Below are positions 1-8,862 of a DNA stretch of 64,000 nucleotides, piece by piece; position 1 is the first letter of the stretch, and every line of letters starts with the position of its first letter. The notes under the pieces were generated by a model. The model saw nothing but the letters and a program-made list of their open reading frames with translations. It did not search any database and was not told the DNA's origin. Location of the stretch: the NCBI RefSeq assembly GCF_030409845.1, contig NZ_JAUFQQ010000003.1:310001-374000 (forward strand), given 5' to 3'. The stretch comes from Flavobacterium branchiarum. GTDB taxonomy: Bacteria > Bacteroidota > Bacteroidia > Flavobacteriales > Flavobacteriaceae. Made by a program: the position numbers and the translations under genes.

Positions 1-567
1 AGGCACTACTGAAGAATTTTGATTTAATCGATATACACCCCTTACAACAAATAGTTTGTTTAGATAGGTTACTTGCTTGCCCATAGGGTTTTCATTCCCA
101 AATAATTGAGAAGCAGTCTCTTCAGACAGAGCGATGCTGTTACGATCTTTAAGAGCAGTTTTTCCGTTACCATGAATAAATTCGAAAGGGAAAAAAGTAA
201 AAAAATTACTTTGTGCAGTATAAATACCATCTATTAATTCTCGTTTCGCTTTATACGTAATGGTTTCTTTGTAGTAATTAATTTGAGTGTAACAATAACT
301 CTCGAGAGCAGGAGAGGTAATTTTTAGTATTGGTGCTATGGGTGCAGGATTTACAGACCAGATGTTTCCTTCTCCAATGTCATTCATAACCGAATAAATC
401 CTGTCCTTATCAGGATTCCATTGGTCATACGAGTGCTCGTTATTCCAGTACAGAATAGCAAAGATTAATCCCGAAATTCCAATGCTCAATCCTAAAACAT
501 TTAAAGCAGTAAAGAGTTTGTTGCTTTTAATATGGTAAATAAATATATTGATCCAATTTTTTAGCAT
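1..567 (-). CDS. MacB/FtsX-type ABC transporter permease, N-terminal part (cut by window edge)
   Basis: I translated this gene from the sequence; it runs off the left edge, so only about 189 N-terminal residues are present. It opens with MLKNWINIFIYHIKSNK and a single hydrophobic segment (about residues 18-40, ALNVLGLSIGISGLIF). A long extracytoplasmic region follows (WNPDKDRIYSV, GKTALKDRNSIALSE). This is the layout of MacB_PCD-type permeases, which have one N-terminal transmembrane helix and then a periplasmic core domain; the FtsX helices would lie beyond the edge. Its ATG overlaps the stop of the upstream ATPase gene by 7 nt (ATGCTAA), so the two are translationally coupled. The likely role is efflux or envelope export with that ATPase. 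The substrate cannot be read from the sequence. Confidence 0.85.
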   Translation of the reverse strand, partial: MLKNWINIFIYHIKSNKLFTALNVLGLSIGISGLIFAILYWNNEHSYDQWNPDKDRIYSVMNDIGEGNIWSVNPAPIAPILKITSPALESYCYTQINYYKETITYKAKRELIDGIYTAQSNFFTFFPFEFIHGNGKTALKDRNSIALSEETASQLFGNENPMGKQVTYLNKLFVVRGVYRLNQNSSVVP

Positions 568-1286
568 GATGTCATTTTTTTAGAGTTTGCTACAAATACA
601 TCAACATTTCTATTGTTTGTTTTTTCTGAAAGAATAATTCCGTCTTTCATTAAAATTGTTTTTTGAGAATAAGAAGCATCGTAATCAGAATGGGTTACCA
701 TTAAGATTGTTGCTCCATTGGCATGTAAATCGGTAAGTAGCTCCATTACTTCATTTCCATTTTTGCTGTCTAGATTTCCTGTAGGTTCATCGGCAAGAAT
801 TATTTTTGGATTATTAATTAAAGCCCTTGCAACAGCAACACGTTGTTGTTGTCCTCCAGAAAGTTGTTGCGGATAATGTTTTAAGCGATGCGAGATGTTT
901 AATTTATTAGCAATTTCAGGTACCTTTATCTTTCTTTCGGCTACGGGAACATTGTTGTAAATTAACGGTAATTCGATATTGTCATAAACAGATATTTCAT
1001 CAATTAAATTAAAGTTCTGAAAAATGAAACCAATGTTTTCTTTTCTGGCTTTTGATCTTAATTTTTCTTTTAAGCCAACCATTTCCTGATCTAGAAGCAG
1101 GTAATTGCCGCTGGTAGCACTGTCTAATAATCCAACAATGTTTAGTAAAGTTGATTTTCCACTTCCTGATGGTCCCATAATAGAAATAAAATCACCTTGG
1201 TTAATGGTTAATGAAATTTCACTTAATGCATTGGTTTCTAATTCTTCGGTTCTAAATATTTTTGAAAGCTTTTTGATGGTAATCAT
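561..1286 (-). CDS. MacB/LolD-type ABC transporter ATP-binding protein
   Basis: This is a complete ABC ATPase of 241 residues. It has Walker A GPSGSGKST (38-46), a Q-loop Gln near 90, the signature LSGGQQQRVAVARAL (from 142) and Walker B IILADEPTGNLD (from 162), followed by the H-loop region MVTHSD. The DEPTGNLDS wording is typical of the LolD/MacB subfamily that pairs with FtsX-like permeases. The C-terminus extends some 20 residues past the usual core. The gene is first in an operon with the overlapping permease and diverges from a two-component system, which suggests that system controls it. The exported substrate is unknown. Confidence 0.93.
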   Translation of the reverse strand: MITIKKLSKIFRTEELETNALSEISLTINQGDFISIMGPSGSGKSTLLNIVGLLDSATSGNYLLLDQEMVGLKEKLRSKARKENIGFIFQNFNLIDEISVYDNIELPLIYNNVPVAERKIKVPEIANKLNISHRLKHYPQQLSGGQQQRVAVARALINNPKIILADEPTGNLDSKNGNEVMELLTDLHANGATILMVTHSDYDASYSQKTILMKDGIILSEKTNNRNVDVFVANSKKMTSC

Positions 1287-1526
1287 GATTGACTTTTTTT
1301 AGTGATTGTTTTTTTTCTTTAAATTTTTTGTCATCGAAGCAAAAGAAACACATCTGTAAATTTAGATATTTCACAATGTAATTTATAGTTGTTTATTTTG
1401 TTATTTTTACTTTCGAAAGGTGTTCGTAATTAATGATTTACAAGTCATAATGTGAATTTTATGCCAAAAATTTAAAGATTGTAAATGCCTTATTTTTAAG
1501 ATTTTATTTTATTGAAATAAATTATA

Positions 1527-1544
1527 CTGTCCATAATTGGACAG
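1527..1544. promoter_or_regulatory. Palindrome CTGTCCA-TAAT-TGGACAG, candidate operator or enhancer
   Basis: There are perfect 7-bp arms around a 4-bp centre, ending 23 nt before the response regulator ATG, and a further half site GTCCA lies at 1550-1554. The region is the divergent intergenic space between an ABC exporter operon and an NtrC-type regulator. The simplest inference is a binding site for that regulator, used for autoregulation or for activation of the exporter about 240 bp away. I found no convincing -24/-12 sigma-54 promoter beside it. Confidence 0.45.
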
Positions 1545-1567
1545 CTTTCGTCCAAAACTGAACAAAA

Positions 1568-2917
1568 ATGAAAAAGACAAATGCTTCCATATTAATCATA
1601 GATGATCAAGAGGATATTCTTTTTGCATCAAAATTGTATCTGAAAAAGTATTTTGAGACTATTTATACACTAAATAATCCAAGAAATATTGTCGAATTAT
1701 TAGCAAAAAATAATATTGACGTTGTTTTGCTTGATATGAATTATCGAATTGGTTTTGAGGATGGGAGAGAAGGATTGTATTTGCTAAAAGAGATAAAAAC
1801 GCTTTCGCCCAAAACAGTAGTTATATTAATGACCGCTTTTGGAAAAGTAGAAACCGCAGTTGAGGGATTAAAATCGGGAGCCTTTGATTATATTTTAAAG
1901 CCTTGGGAGAATAAAAAATTATTAGAAACGGTAAAACAAGCAGTTGATGTAAGTCGGAAGAATCAAAGGAATGCAAAGGATGTTGTTGTTAATGATGAGT
2001 TTTTTGTAGGGAATTCAGAGATTATAAAAAAAGCATATTCTCTGGCAGATAAAGTGGCCAAAACAGATGCGAATGTTTTGATATTGGGCGAAAACGGAAC
2101 AGGTAAGTTTGTCTTAGCACATCATATTTATAGCCAGTCAGAAAGAAAAAACAATCCTTTTGTTGCAGTTGATTTAGGATCGTTAAATTCTAATATTTTT
2201 GAAAGTGAATTGTTTGGCTATGCTAAAGGAGCTTTTACTGATGCACAAACAGATACGCCTGGGCGGTTTGAAATGGCACAGAACGGAACTATATTTTTAG
2301 ATGAAATAGGGAATGTTCCTTTGCATTTACAATCGAAACTTCTGCAAGTTATACAGACCAAAACAGTAACAAGGTTAGGCGAAACAAAAGCGAGACCACT
2401 TAATGTGCGTATCATTACTGCGACTAACTTAAATCTGAAAGTAGAAGTTGAGGATAAAAACTTTAGAGAAGATTTGTATTATCGCATCAATACAATGGAA
2501 ATTGTTTTGCCTCCGTTGCGGGAACGAAATGAAGATAAAATTCCTCTAGCGGAATATTTGTTAGAAAAAATGAGAGAGAAATACGGAAGAGATGCCATTG
2601 CTTTTGATAAAAAAGTATTCGAACAAATAGAAAAACATGCTTGGAAAGGTAATATCCGAGAAATGGAAAATAAGATTGAACGTGCCGTTATCCTTTGTGA
2701 AAACAATCGAATCACAGTTTCGGATTTGGATCTTGACGAAATAACTACATACGATGAAAATTCAGATGATATTCAGCTTTCAACAGTAGAGAAGGCTACA
2801 GTTGAAAAAGCATTGCTTAAAAACAATAATAACATCAGTAAAACAGCTGAGGAGTTAGGATTGTCAAGAGGTTCGTTGTACCGACGTTTAGAGAAATATA
2901 ACATTAGCATTAACTAA
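1568..2917 (+). CDS. Sigma-54-dependent NtrC-family response regulator
   Basis: The protein has 449 residues in three domains. A receiver domain (about 1-125) carries the phospho-acceptor Asp56 in VVLLDMNY and the conserved Lys in DYILKPW. An AAA+ domain (about 150-375) has Walker A GENGTGK (174-180) and Walker B TIFLDE. A Fis-type helix-turn-helix lies at the end (about 405-445, KTAEELGLSRGSLYRRL). The sigma-54 contact loop reads GAFTDA (221-226) rather than the canonical GAFTGA. Only 1 nt separates the stop from the kinase gene, so the two are cotranscribed. The divergent MacB-type exporter is the obvious candidate target, but that is inference. Confidence 0.95.
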   Translation: MKKTNASILIIDDQEDILFASKLYLKKYFETIYTLNNPRNIVELLAKNNIDVVLLDMNYRIGFEDGREGLYLLKEIKTLSPKTVVILMTAFGKVETAVEGLKSGAFDYILKPWENKKLLETVKQAVDVSRKNQRNAKDVVVNDEFFVGNSEIIKKAYSLADKVAKTDANVLILGENGTGKFVLAHHIYSQSERKNNPFVAVDLGSLNSNIFESELFGYAKGAFTDAQTDTPGRFEMAQNGTIFLDEIGNVPLHLQSKLLQVIQTKTVTRLGETKARPLNVRIITATNLNLKVEVEDKNFREDLYYRINTMEIVLPPLRERNEDKIPLAEYLLEKMREKYGRDAIAFDKKVFEQIEKHAWKGNIREMENKIERAVILCENNRITVSDLDLDEITTYDENSDDIQLSTVEKATVEKALLKNNNNISKTAEELGLSRGSLYRRLEKYNISIN

Positions 2918-2918
2918 T

Positions 2919-4253
2919 ATGTTTAAATCATTAAAAATATACAATCTTCTTTTCTTGAGGTTAATTTTTATACTAGTGGGTGTTGAACTTGCCATTTTAT
3001 TTTTTAAAAAGGATTTAATTTTTACCACTATATTTAGTTTATTTATTGTTTTCTTACTTATTCGTGAGTTGTATTTCTATGTTAGAAATTTCGTTTTACT
3101 TTATAATAAAACGATAGCTTCGATATTGGAAGATGATTTTTCTTCAGATTTTTCGAAGCATAAATTCAATAAAAATTATGATGATTTATTTACTTTATAC
3201 AACACGCTAAAAACGAAGCAAAAAGAAGAAGTTTCTAAGGATATTGTTTATCGTTCTATATTGAATAATATTGAAACAGGAATTTTCATCTTACAAAAGG
3301 AAGGAGACGATTGGAATGTTTTTTTAATGAATGATTATTTTTCTAAATATTTTGATGTCCCAAAAATCTCTAAGTGGAAGTATTTAAAAAATCATTTACC
3401 AGCTTTATGTAATGTAATTGAGGAACAGGATTTTCAGGAAATTAAAACTGCAATAGACATACGTGTAAATCAGGAGAATGTACAAACATTTGTCATGCAA
3501 ACATCTAGAACAGAGATTTGTGATTTAGATTATTTTATTGTTTTGCTAGATTCGATTCAAAATGTGGTTGAGAAAAAAGAGAAAGAAGCTTGGGTGAATT
3601 TGATGAAAGTGATTTCGCATGAGCTTTTAAATTCGATAACGCCAATTCGTTCAATTTCGCAAAATTTACAGGAATTAGTAGAGCAAGATTCGATTTCATC
3701 AGATGATATTGAAGATATTAAAAGTGGTGTTGGAACCATGTTACGACGAAGTGATCTTTTGCAGAAGTTTGTAGAAGGATATCGAAAGCTAGCAATGTTG
3801 CCTTCTCCTCAAAAAGACAAAATAGATTTGTTGCAACTCATTGCGGATTGTCTTCTAGTAATGGATCCATTATTTAAAGAAAGAGGGATTGAGGTTATAA
3901 ATACAATTGATTTTAAGTATTGGTTGTCTGTAGATCAGCAACAAATGGAGCAAGTCTTGATTAATCTTTTAACCAATAGCATGCATGCTCTAGAAAATAG
4001 TGAAAACAAACAAATTTTAATTGCTTCGGAAATTAAAGAAAACAGAATTTTTATAAAGATTATTGATAACGGAACCGGAATTGATAAAGAAATAGAAACG
4101 AAAGTATTCTTGCCTTTTTTTACCACTAGACAAGAAGGTGCAGGAATCGGATTAACGCTTTCTAAAAGTATTATTGAAGCTCACGGTGGTTATTTGGATT
4201 TTAAGAACCAAGAGGATAAAACCACTTTTGTGATTTGTTTGGTTGAGAATTAA
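2919..4253 (+). CDS. Membrane sensor histidine kinase, partner of the NtrC-type regulator
   Basis: The protein has 444 residues. Two closely spaced hydrophobic helices (about 10-30 and 35-55) leave almost no periplasmic loop, so sensing is probably in the membrane or cytoplasm. A PAS-like region follows (about 105-215). The HisKA H-box is VISHELLNSITP with phospho-acceptor His234. The HATPase domain has the N-box NLLTNSMHAL, the G1 box DNGTGI and the G2 box GAGIGLTLSKSI. This NtrY-like layout is common next to sigma-54 regulators in Bacteroidetes. It starts 1 nt after the regulator stop. The signal sensed is unknown. Confidence 0.93.
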   Translation: MFKSLKIYNLLFLRLIFILVGVELAILFFKKDLIFTTIFSLFIVFLLIRELYFYVRNFVLLYNKTIASILEDDFSSDFSKHKFNKNYDDLFTLYNTLKTKQKEEVSKDIVYRSILNNIETGIFILQKEGDDWNVFLMNDYFSKYFDVPKISKWKYLKNHLPALCNVIEEQDFQEIKTAIDIRVNQENVQTFVMQTSRTEICDLDYFIVLLDSIQNVVEKKEKEAWVNLMKVISHELLNSITPIRSISQNLQELVEQDSISSDDIEDIKSGVGTMLRRSDLLQKFVEGYRKLAMLPSPQKDKIDLLQLIADCLLVMDPLFKERGIEVINTIDFKYWLSVDQQQMEQVLINLLTNSMHALENSENKQILIASEIKENRIFIKIIDNGTGIDKEIETKVFLPFFTTRQEGAGIGLTLSKSIIEAHGGYLDFKNQEDKTTFVICLVEN

Positions 4254-4374
4254 AATTAAAATAATGCTTGAGGCAAGTAGATGAAGATTGTTTTAGTAAT
4301 TTCTTAATGATTTTCTTTGTGTTTTTTTAGATCTATTTTTTAATCATTTCTATTTCAGACTATATCTGGCTGTG

Positions 4375-5130
4375 CTAATTTTTTTTTCTATAGTTGAAAA
4401 TTAAATCTAGCGACAGATAATTTACAGCATAGGGATTGTTTCCTCCAACTAAATTATTCATGTAGCCAATGTCAAAAGTTATATTTGATTTTCTTGGTGT
4501 TACCGAATAATATATTAAGAATCGACTTTCCTTATATTTTAAATCACTCCATTTTTTTGATAATTCATTTTTTTCAGCTGAAAATAGTTGTTCGGAACTT
4601 ATAATTATTTTTTTAGAAGCTTCTTCATTTAGATTAATACTCAACTGTAATCTCAGTCTGCTTCTCAAGGCTAAAGATTCGGAATCTATGAGGTTTTTTG
4701 GAGAAAAGAATTTTCTTAGTTCCTGTCTAAAAGTAGGAGTCAATTTTAGTTTTGAAAATTTAAAAGCATGAGATAGTCTCCCGTAAAACCTTATTTCCTG
4801 TTGATCTAAAGTTTGATTGGTTGAAGAGATTTGTTGTTTTTGATTTCTCAAACTTAAAGCTAAAGAGTAGTTCCAGTTATTTTTTAATTGTCTGATAAAT
4901 TCCTGATTTAGAACCAAAATAGTGGGATTTTTATTAGAGTTGATTGCTGTCATGTCTTTGAATCCAATTCCTAAATAACTCATCGATTCCCATTTAGAAT
5001 CTAGTCTATTTCTTATTCCGGCTGCAAACCAGCTGGGCATTTCAGAATGTCCTAATCCTGGTGGACTGATTTGTGCTACGGTTTGAAATGTAAAAAATAA
5101 AAGTGTAAAAATGATTATGAGCTTTTTCAT
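4375..5130 (-). CDS. DUF2490 family outer-membrane-type protein
   Basis: I place the start at the Met at 5130 rather than at an upstream in-frame Met, because MKKLIIIFTLLFFTFQTVAQ is a clean signal peptide. The mature part (about 230 residues) has alternating hydrophobic/polar stretches typical of beta strands. It also has DUF2490 landmarks: WFAAGIRNRLDSKW near the start, LVLNQEFIRQLKNNWNYSLALSLR, FRQELRKFF and LRSRLRLQLSINL. DUF2490 proteins are widespread in Flavobacteriia, have no established function and are predicted beta-barrels. The gene stands alone and converges on the histidine kinase gene. Confidence 0.75.
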   Translation of the reverse strand: MKKLIIIFTLLFFTFQTVAQISPPGLGHSEMPSWFAAGIRNRLDSKWESMSYLGIGFKDMTAINSNKNPTILVLNQEFIRQLKNNWNYSLALSLRNQKQQISSTNQTLDQQEIRFYGRLSHAFKFSKLKLTPTFRQELRKFFSPKNLIDSESLALRSRLRLQLSINLNEEASKKIIISSEQLFSAEKNELSKKWSDLKYKESRFLIYYSVTPRKSNITFDIGYMNNLVGGNNPYAVNYLSLDLIFNYRKKN

Positions 5131-5210
5131 GCCGCTAAATTCTAAAATGATTCTGGAAACAATTGGGAATCCCAATCATAGCATTCGAAATAGACTTTAT
5201 GATAATCGAT

Positions 5211-5290
5211 TCGTGAAATAATTGCATAAAAAAGCTCCTTAAAAAATTAAGGAGTTTCTTGGTGGGTAGTTAGGGTTTCTAACCGACACT
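5211..5290 (-). pseudogene. Degenerate remnant of a tRNA-Val module (terminator hairpin plus T-arm)
   Basis: The order of blocks here matches the intact module that begins at 5531: a gtgaaataat-tgcataaaaaa lead-in, a ctcctta/ttaaggag hairpin, then gtggg and a T-arm-like stretch ending in ccgac. The tRNA part has many substitutions and deletions, and the D-arm and anticodon arm cannot be recognised. I read it as a decayed copy of the same tRNA-Val unit. The similarity is short and was judged by eye. Confidence 0.45.
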
Positions 5291-5328
5291 TGATTCGGTT
5301 TTTATTTTACGCATTAAAAAGTCGTAAA

Positions 5329-5431
5329 CTTGTCTCTCTGAGGAACGAAGAGTCTTCATTAGTGGCTCGACTATCTAAAAATACTTTGTGTTAGTTTCTT
5401 GTGGTGACTCTTCGTTCCTCAGAGAGACAAG
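5329..5431. repeat. Inverted-repeat element with perfect 26-bp arms
   Basis: The left arm (5329-5354, beginning CTTGTCTCTCTGAGG) and right arm (5406-5431) are exact reverse complements over 26 bp and enclose 51 nt with no coding potential. The arms contain GAGGAACGA, which recurs at 39652. The size and symmetry suit a small non-autonomous palindromic element such as a REP or MITE-like unit, or a very stable RNA hairpin. No obvious target-site duplication flanks it. It sits between the degenerate and intact tRNA-Val modules. Confidence 0.8.
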
Positions 5432-5548
5432 ATTGAGGGTAAAGCAGAATTCTATATAAAAAAACTGTTTTCTGCTAGCTACTTGATGAGATATTTTACA
5501 TAATCCACAACTTTTGCACCTGATCCGGGATAAGTGAAATAATGGCAT

Positions 5549-5582
5549 AAAAAAACTCCTTAATTTCTTAAGGAGTTTTTTT
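5549..5582 (-). terminator. Intrinsic terminator of tRNA-Val copy 1
   Basis: A hairpin with ACTCCTTAA and TTAAGGAGT arms flanked by A and T runs lies immediately 3' of the tRNA on the minus strand. Confidence 0.8.
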
Positions 5583-5583
5583 G

Positions 5584-5658
5584 TGGGCGATGAGGGGTTC
5601 GAACCCCCGACCCCCTCGGTGTAAACGAGGTGCTCTGAACCAGCTGAGCTAATCGCCC
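5584..5658 (-). tRNA. tRNA-Val (anticodon TAC), copy 1
   Basis: On the minus strand the acceptor stem is GGGCGAT paired with ATCGCCC, followed by discriminator A. The anticodon stem CCTCG/CGAGG encloses the loop TTTACAC, giving anticodon TAC for valine GUA-type codons. The T-arm has GGTTCGAACC. CCA is not encoded, since ACAA follows. Identical genes lie at 8898 and 22730. Confidence 0.97.
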
Positions 5659-5804
5659 TATTTTACTAGGTTGCTATCATATTCTGATTGCGTGTGCAAA
5701 TATAAGATTGTTTTCTGGATTTCCTAGACTTATCAAATACATTACTAATTTTAAATTAAGCCAATTGCTCAAATTTATTATGGAGAGTCTTTGATATCAT
5801 TTTT

Positions 5805-6410
5805 CTATCTTTTAAGTACCTCGATTTCACTTCTTGATTTTAATCTTTTGGTCAAGCTCAATAGTGTTATGCTTAATAGGATTATATATCCAGTAATAAT
5901 TTTTAAACTGCCAAGATTTGCAATTACAAGTACAATTCCTGTAATTCCTGGACTCCCACCACCGACAAGTTCATACCTTGCACCATTTTCAATTTGGAAA
6001 GCTAAATATAGTGACCAAATAAAAATTACCGTAATAGATAATAATGCAAAAAGTTGTGCTTTTGCATAATTCATTACACTAGGAATTTCGGCTGAATATT
6101 TTAATTTCGGATTTTGGGATTTCAAAAACTCAAAAATCTCATTTTTTATAATTTCGTTGTCAACTTTTAGTTCTTCTTCAGAGTTATTCCCAAATAATAT
6201 TTTGATATGATTTTTTCCTCTTTGGTTTTCTATTCTTTTAATGTAAGAATATGGAATGCTAAATAAATCTTTTAAGAATTCTAATTCAGTCGTTTCTGGA
6301 TTTACACGATTCAAGTCATTTTCTTTAGGATTCCCCTTAAAAATTATTTGGTCTTTAATCAAAATCAGTTTGTTTGATTTCGATTCTTTTAACTTCCAAA
6401 ATTGATGCAT
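5805..6410 (-). CDS. Uncharacterised membrane protein with N-terminal PH-like region
   Basis: The protein has 201 residues. The first 100 or so are soluble and beta-rich (KLILIKDQIIFKGNP, FSIPYSYIKRIEN, IKILFG), resembling small bacterial PH-like domains that precede membrane anchors. Two hydrophobic helices follow (about 118-140 and 160-185, separated by a Gly-rich loop), with a basic C-terminus (KRLKSRSEIEVLKR). I do not recognise a named family. It is a single gene between two copies of the tRNA-Val module. The coding frame is convincing from its composition and length. Confidence 0.6.
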   Translation of the reverse strand: MHQFWKLKESKSNKLILIKDQIIFKGNPKENDLNRVNPETTELEFLKDLFSIPYSYIKRIENQRGKNHIKILFGNNSEEELKVDNEIIKNEIFEFLKSQNPKLKYSAEIPSVMNYAKAQLFALLSITVIFIWSLYLAFQIENGARYELVGGGSPGITGIVLVIANLGSLKIITGYIILLSITLLSLTKRLKSRSEIEVLKR

Positions 6411-6927
6411 TTAAATGTCTTTTTTTAAATTTTTTGTGAGTAATACTTGAAATATATAACTACTGTTTTACAGTGCGCAACTCTCTTATTTTGTTTGTAT
6501 AGGTGTTGCGTAATGAAGTGTAATTATTTTGCAATAGTACAATAAAAACAGAATAATACGATATATGCCTTTTAATAAATTGAGATTTATTTTAGATAAA
6601 AATGAAAAATATTGCGAAGACATTTGTTAAATAATGACATCAAATAACTCCTTAAGAAATTAAGGAAATTTTTGATGCGCCTTTTTTCTTGTTTTATGTG
6701 TTTTTAGGTAATTGTGCTGATTTTTGCATAAGTAGTAAAATCTTTAATTTTTATTATATGAAGCAGATTATCATTGTTTTAATGGTTGAAAATGGATTTA
6801 TACTTATTTTAGCATTTGCGTTATTTTGCATTATGTTGTTTTGTATATTTGGTAAAATGCAAAAAAGCGTATTTGTTAAAAGTATCGTTATGTTTTGTGT
6901 TAAATAACTAATTAAAACCAACTAACT
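6411..6927. other. Intergenic region with one hairpin remnant
   Basis: No convincing gene lies here. A hairpin at about 6646-6668 (CTCCTTAA-GAAA-TTAAGGA) followed by a T-rich tail and a gatgcgcc stretch resembles the start of the tRNA-Val module and is probably another decayed copy; its loop GAAA matches copy 2. A short hydrophobic reading frame at 6758-6907 is too weak to call. The rest is AT-rich and should hold the promoter of the next gene. Confidence 0.4.
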
Positions 6928-8727
6928 ATGAGAAAAAATTATTTAATTGTCTTACTTTTTTTTATTGGAGTGATAAACAGTGCTACGGCCCAATGTTCGA
7001 TGGGTGGCGAGTTTAGCAAAAGCAATCCAAAACGCGATTTGAGAGGTGTTTTTTTAGCCTCAGTTTACAGTTTAAATTGGCCTACAAATCGATTAGCTTC
7101 ACCAGCAGTACAGCAAGCAGAATTGATTGTGATTTTAGATAATCTAAAAGCTAATGGTTATAATACCGTTTTTTTTCAAGTTCGTTCAGAGTGTGATGCT
7201 TTGTATGTCTCAAGTATTGAGCCTTGGGGGTATTATTTAACTGGAACACAAGGTTTGGCACCAAATCCTTTGTGGGATCCTTTGTTGTTTGTTATAAATG
7301 AAGCTCATAAAAGAGGACTCGATTTGCATGCTTGGTTGAATCCCTATCGAGCAAAAACAGCCTCTACATACGCTACTTCTGCTAATCATATTACTGTCAC
7401 CCAGCCTACTTGGTGGTTTACATCATCAGCTGATTCACAAAAAATATTAAATCCTGGCTTACCTACAGTAAAAAATTATGTCATCAGTATTGTACAAGAT
7501 ATTGCTACACGATATGATGTAGATGGAATTCATTTTGATGATTATTTTTATCCCAATGGAGGAATGGCGACAAACCAAGACGCTCAAACTTATATCGATA
7601 ATAATCCAAATAATATTGCTACCATTACTGATTGGAGAAGAGATAATGTAAACCAGATGATTGCGGGAACCTACGATGCAATACAGACTATAAATGCCGA
7701 TTTAAATAAAAATATCGTTTTTGGTGTTAGTCCTGCAGGGATTTGGAAAAGTGGAACGCCTACCGGAATTTCTGGAAATTCAGCATATTCGGCTCTTTAT
7801 TGTGATGCATTAGCGTGGTTGAATTCGGGTAAGGTAGATTATTTAGCTCCTCAATTGTATTGGAAAATTACCGGTTCTCAAGATTATGTGGCTCTGTCAA
7901 AATGGTGGAACGATCAAGCCAAGGCTAGCGGGAAACAACTGTATATTAGTCAAGCTTACTATAAAATGACTGATTCAAATAATTGGACAGCAATTGAAAT
8001 GCAGAATCAATTTATTCAAAATAGAGCTCCTTCGATGGATGCTACTTTTGGGCAAATTGCTTACAATTACACTAGCATAAAAGGTAATTCAAAAACTATT
8101 AATGATGTTTTGAATAGCAATCAATATAAATACAGGGCATTTGCACCGCCAATCGCGGGTAAAGATGTTATTTGTCCTAATGCTCCAGAAAACATTAGAT
8201 TTGTTGGTTCAACGCTAACATGGGATACTCCTGTTGTAGCCTTAGATGGTGATTTGCCTGTGAAATATGTTGTCTATGCTTTTAATAACTCTGCTGAGGC
8301 TATAACCAATAAAGATGATGGTTCTAAGATAATCGATATTGTTGTGGGTAATGAATTAGTTGTTTCGCAAGACTTAAAAGACACGAAGCATTTTGTAGTT
8401 ACTTCATTGGATAAAAATAATAATGAAGCAGGGGATTTTAATGCAACTTTGGGTAATCCGGATTTTGACTTAATGATAAATAAGTCCTACGTGGTTTATC
8501 CAAGCCCATTTAATGATTTTTTTGAGATTGAGTTTCAAGCTGCTTTTTCCGATTATATAAAAGTGTCCATTTTTGATGCAAACGGAAAGCAGGTTTTAGA
8601 GCAAGATTATGTTATCGCAAATTCTAAAATAGTGGTGAGTCCTGTAAATATTGATAGTGGAATTTATTTTGTAAAAATTAGTTTTGAAAATGGAGCTAAT
8701 GAGAGCTTTAAAATAATTAAGAAGTAA
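6928..8727 (+). CDS. GHL10-type family 10 glycosylhydrolase-like protein with T9SS sorting domain
   Basis: The protein has 599 residues. A signal peptide (about 1-21, ending ATAQ) precedes a TIM-barrel domain (about 35-400) of the GHL10/DUF187 type. Landmarks are RGVFLASVYSLNWP at the start, LKANGYNTVFFQVRSECDALY, DLHAWLNPYRA, DGIHFDDYFYP and PQLYWK. Members are predicted glycosidases, and some are linked to cell-wall glycans. The last 75 or so residues (VVYPSPFNDFFEIEF through GIYFVKISFENG to FKIIKK) form a Por/T9SS type A C-terminal sorting domain, so export to the cell surface or medium is expected. A region near 415-515 resembles a fibronectin-III linker. The gene is monocistronic. The substrate is unknown. 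Confidence 0.88.
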   Translation: MRKNYLIVLLFFIGVINSATAQCSMGGEFSKSNPKRDLRGVFLASVYSLNWPTNRLASPAVQQAELIVILDNLKANGYNTVFFQVRSECDALYVSSIEPWGYYLTGTQGLAPNPLWDPLLFVINEAHKRGLDLHAWLNPYRAKTASTYATSANHITVTQPTWWFTSSADSQKILNPGLPTVKNYVISIVQDIATRYDVDGIHFDDYFYPNGGMATNQDAQTYIDNNPNNIATITDWRRDNVNQMIAGTYDAIQTINADLNKNIVFGVSPAGIWKSGTPTGISGNSAYSALYCDALAWLNSGKVDYLAPQLYWKITGSQDYVALSKWWNDQAKASGKQLYISQAYYKMTDSNNWTAIEMQNQFIQNRAPSMDATFGQIAYNYTSIKGNSKTINDVLNSNQYKYRAFAPPIAGKDVICPNAPENIRFVGSTLTWDTPVVALDGDLPVKYVVYAFNNSAEAITNKDDGSKIIDIVVGNELVVSQDLKDTKHFVVTSLDKNNNEAGDFNATLGNPDFDLMINKSYVVYPSPFNDFFEIEFQAAFSDYIKVSIFDANGKQVLEQDYVIANSKIVVSPVNIDSGIYFVKISFENGANESFKIIKK

Positions 8728-8862
8728 TAACAAAATGGTGTAAAATAGAAAATTGGCTAAGTAAAATTAGTTTGATAAATTAATAAGATATGATTATTGA
8801 ACTTAATTCTGCAGGTTTGGAATTCTTGCCCGAGCAGTAAGGGGTAAGTGAAATAATGGCAT

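Larger units (their letters stand above)
5531..5727 (-). repeat. 197-bp tRNA-Val module, copy 1 (direct repeat of 8845-9041)
   Basis: This block contains a terminator hairpin, tRNA-Val and its promoter, and is nearly identical over 197 bp to 8845-9041. The clearest difference is the hairpin loop, TTTC here and GAAA in copy 2. The promoter, read on the minus strand, has the -7 box TATATTTG at 5697-5704, matching the Bacteroidetes consensus TAnnTTTG and predicting a leader of roughly 30 nt before the tRNA. Confidence 0.85.

Noticed and set aside
1287..1567. Sigma-54 -24/-12 promoter upstream of the exporter or regulator
   Set aside because: The best minus-strand candidate near 1340-1354 keeps only the -12 TTGC and not the -24 GG, so it is too weak to call.
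6689..6907. 72-residue hydrophobic reading frame before the GHL10-type gene
   Set aside because: Composition is that of AT-rich DNA (Phe, Ile, Cys), there is no family match, and it overlaps the expected promoter region.
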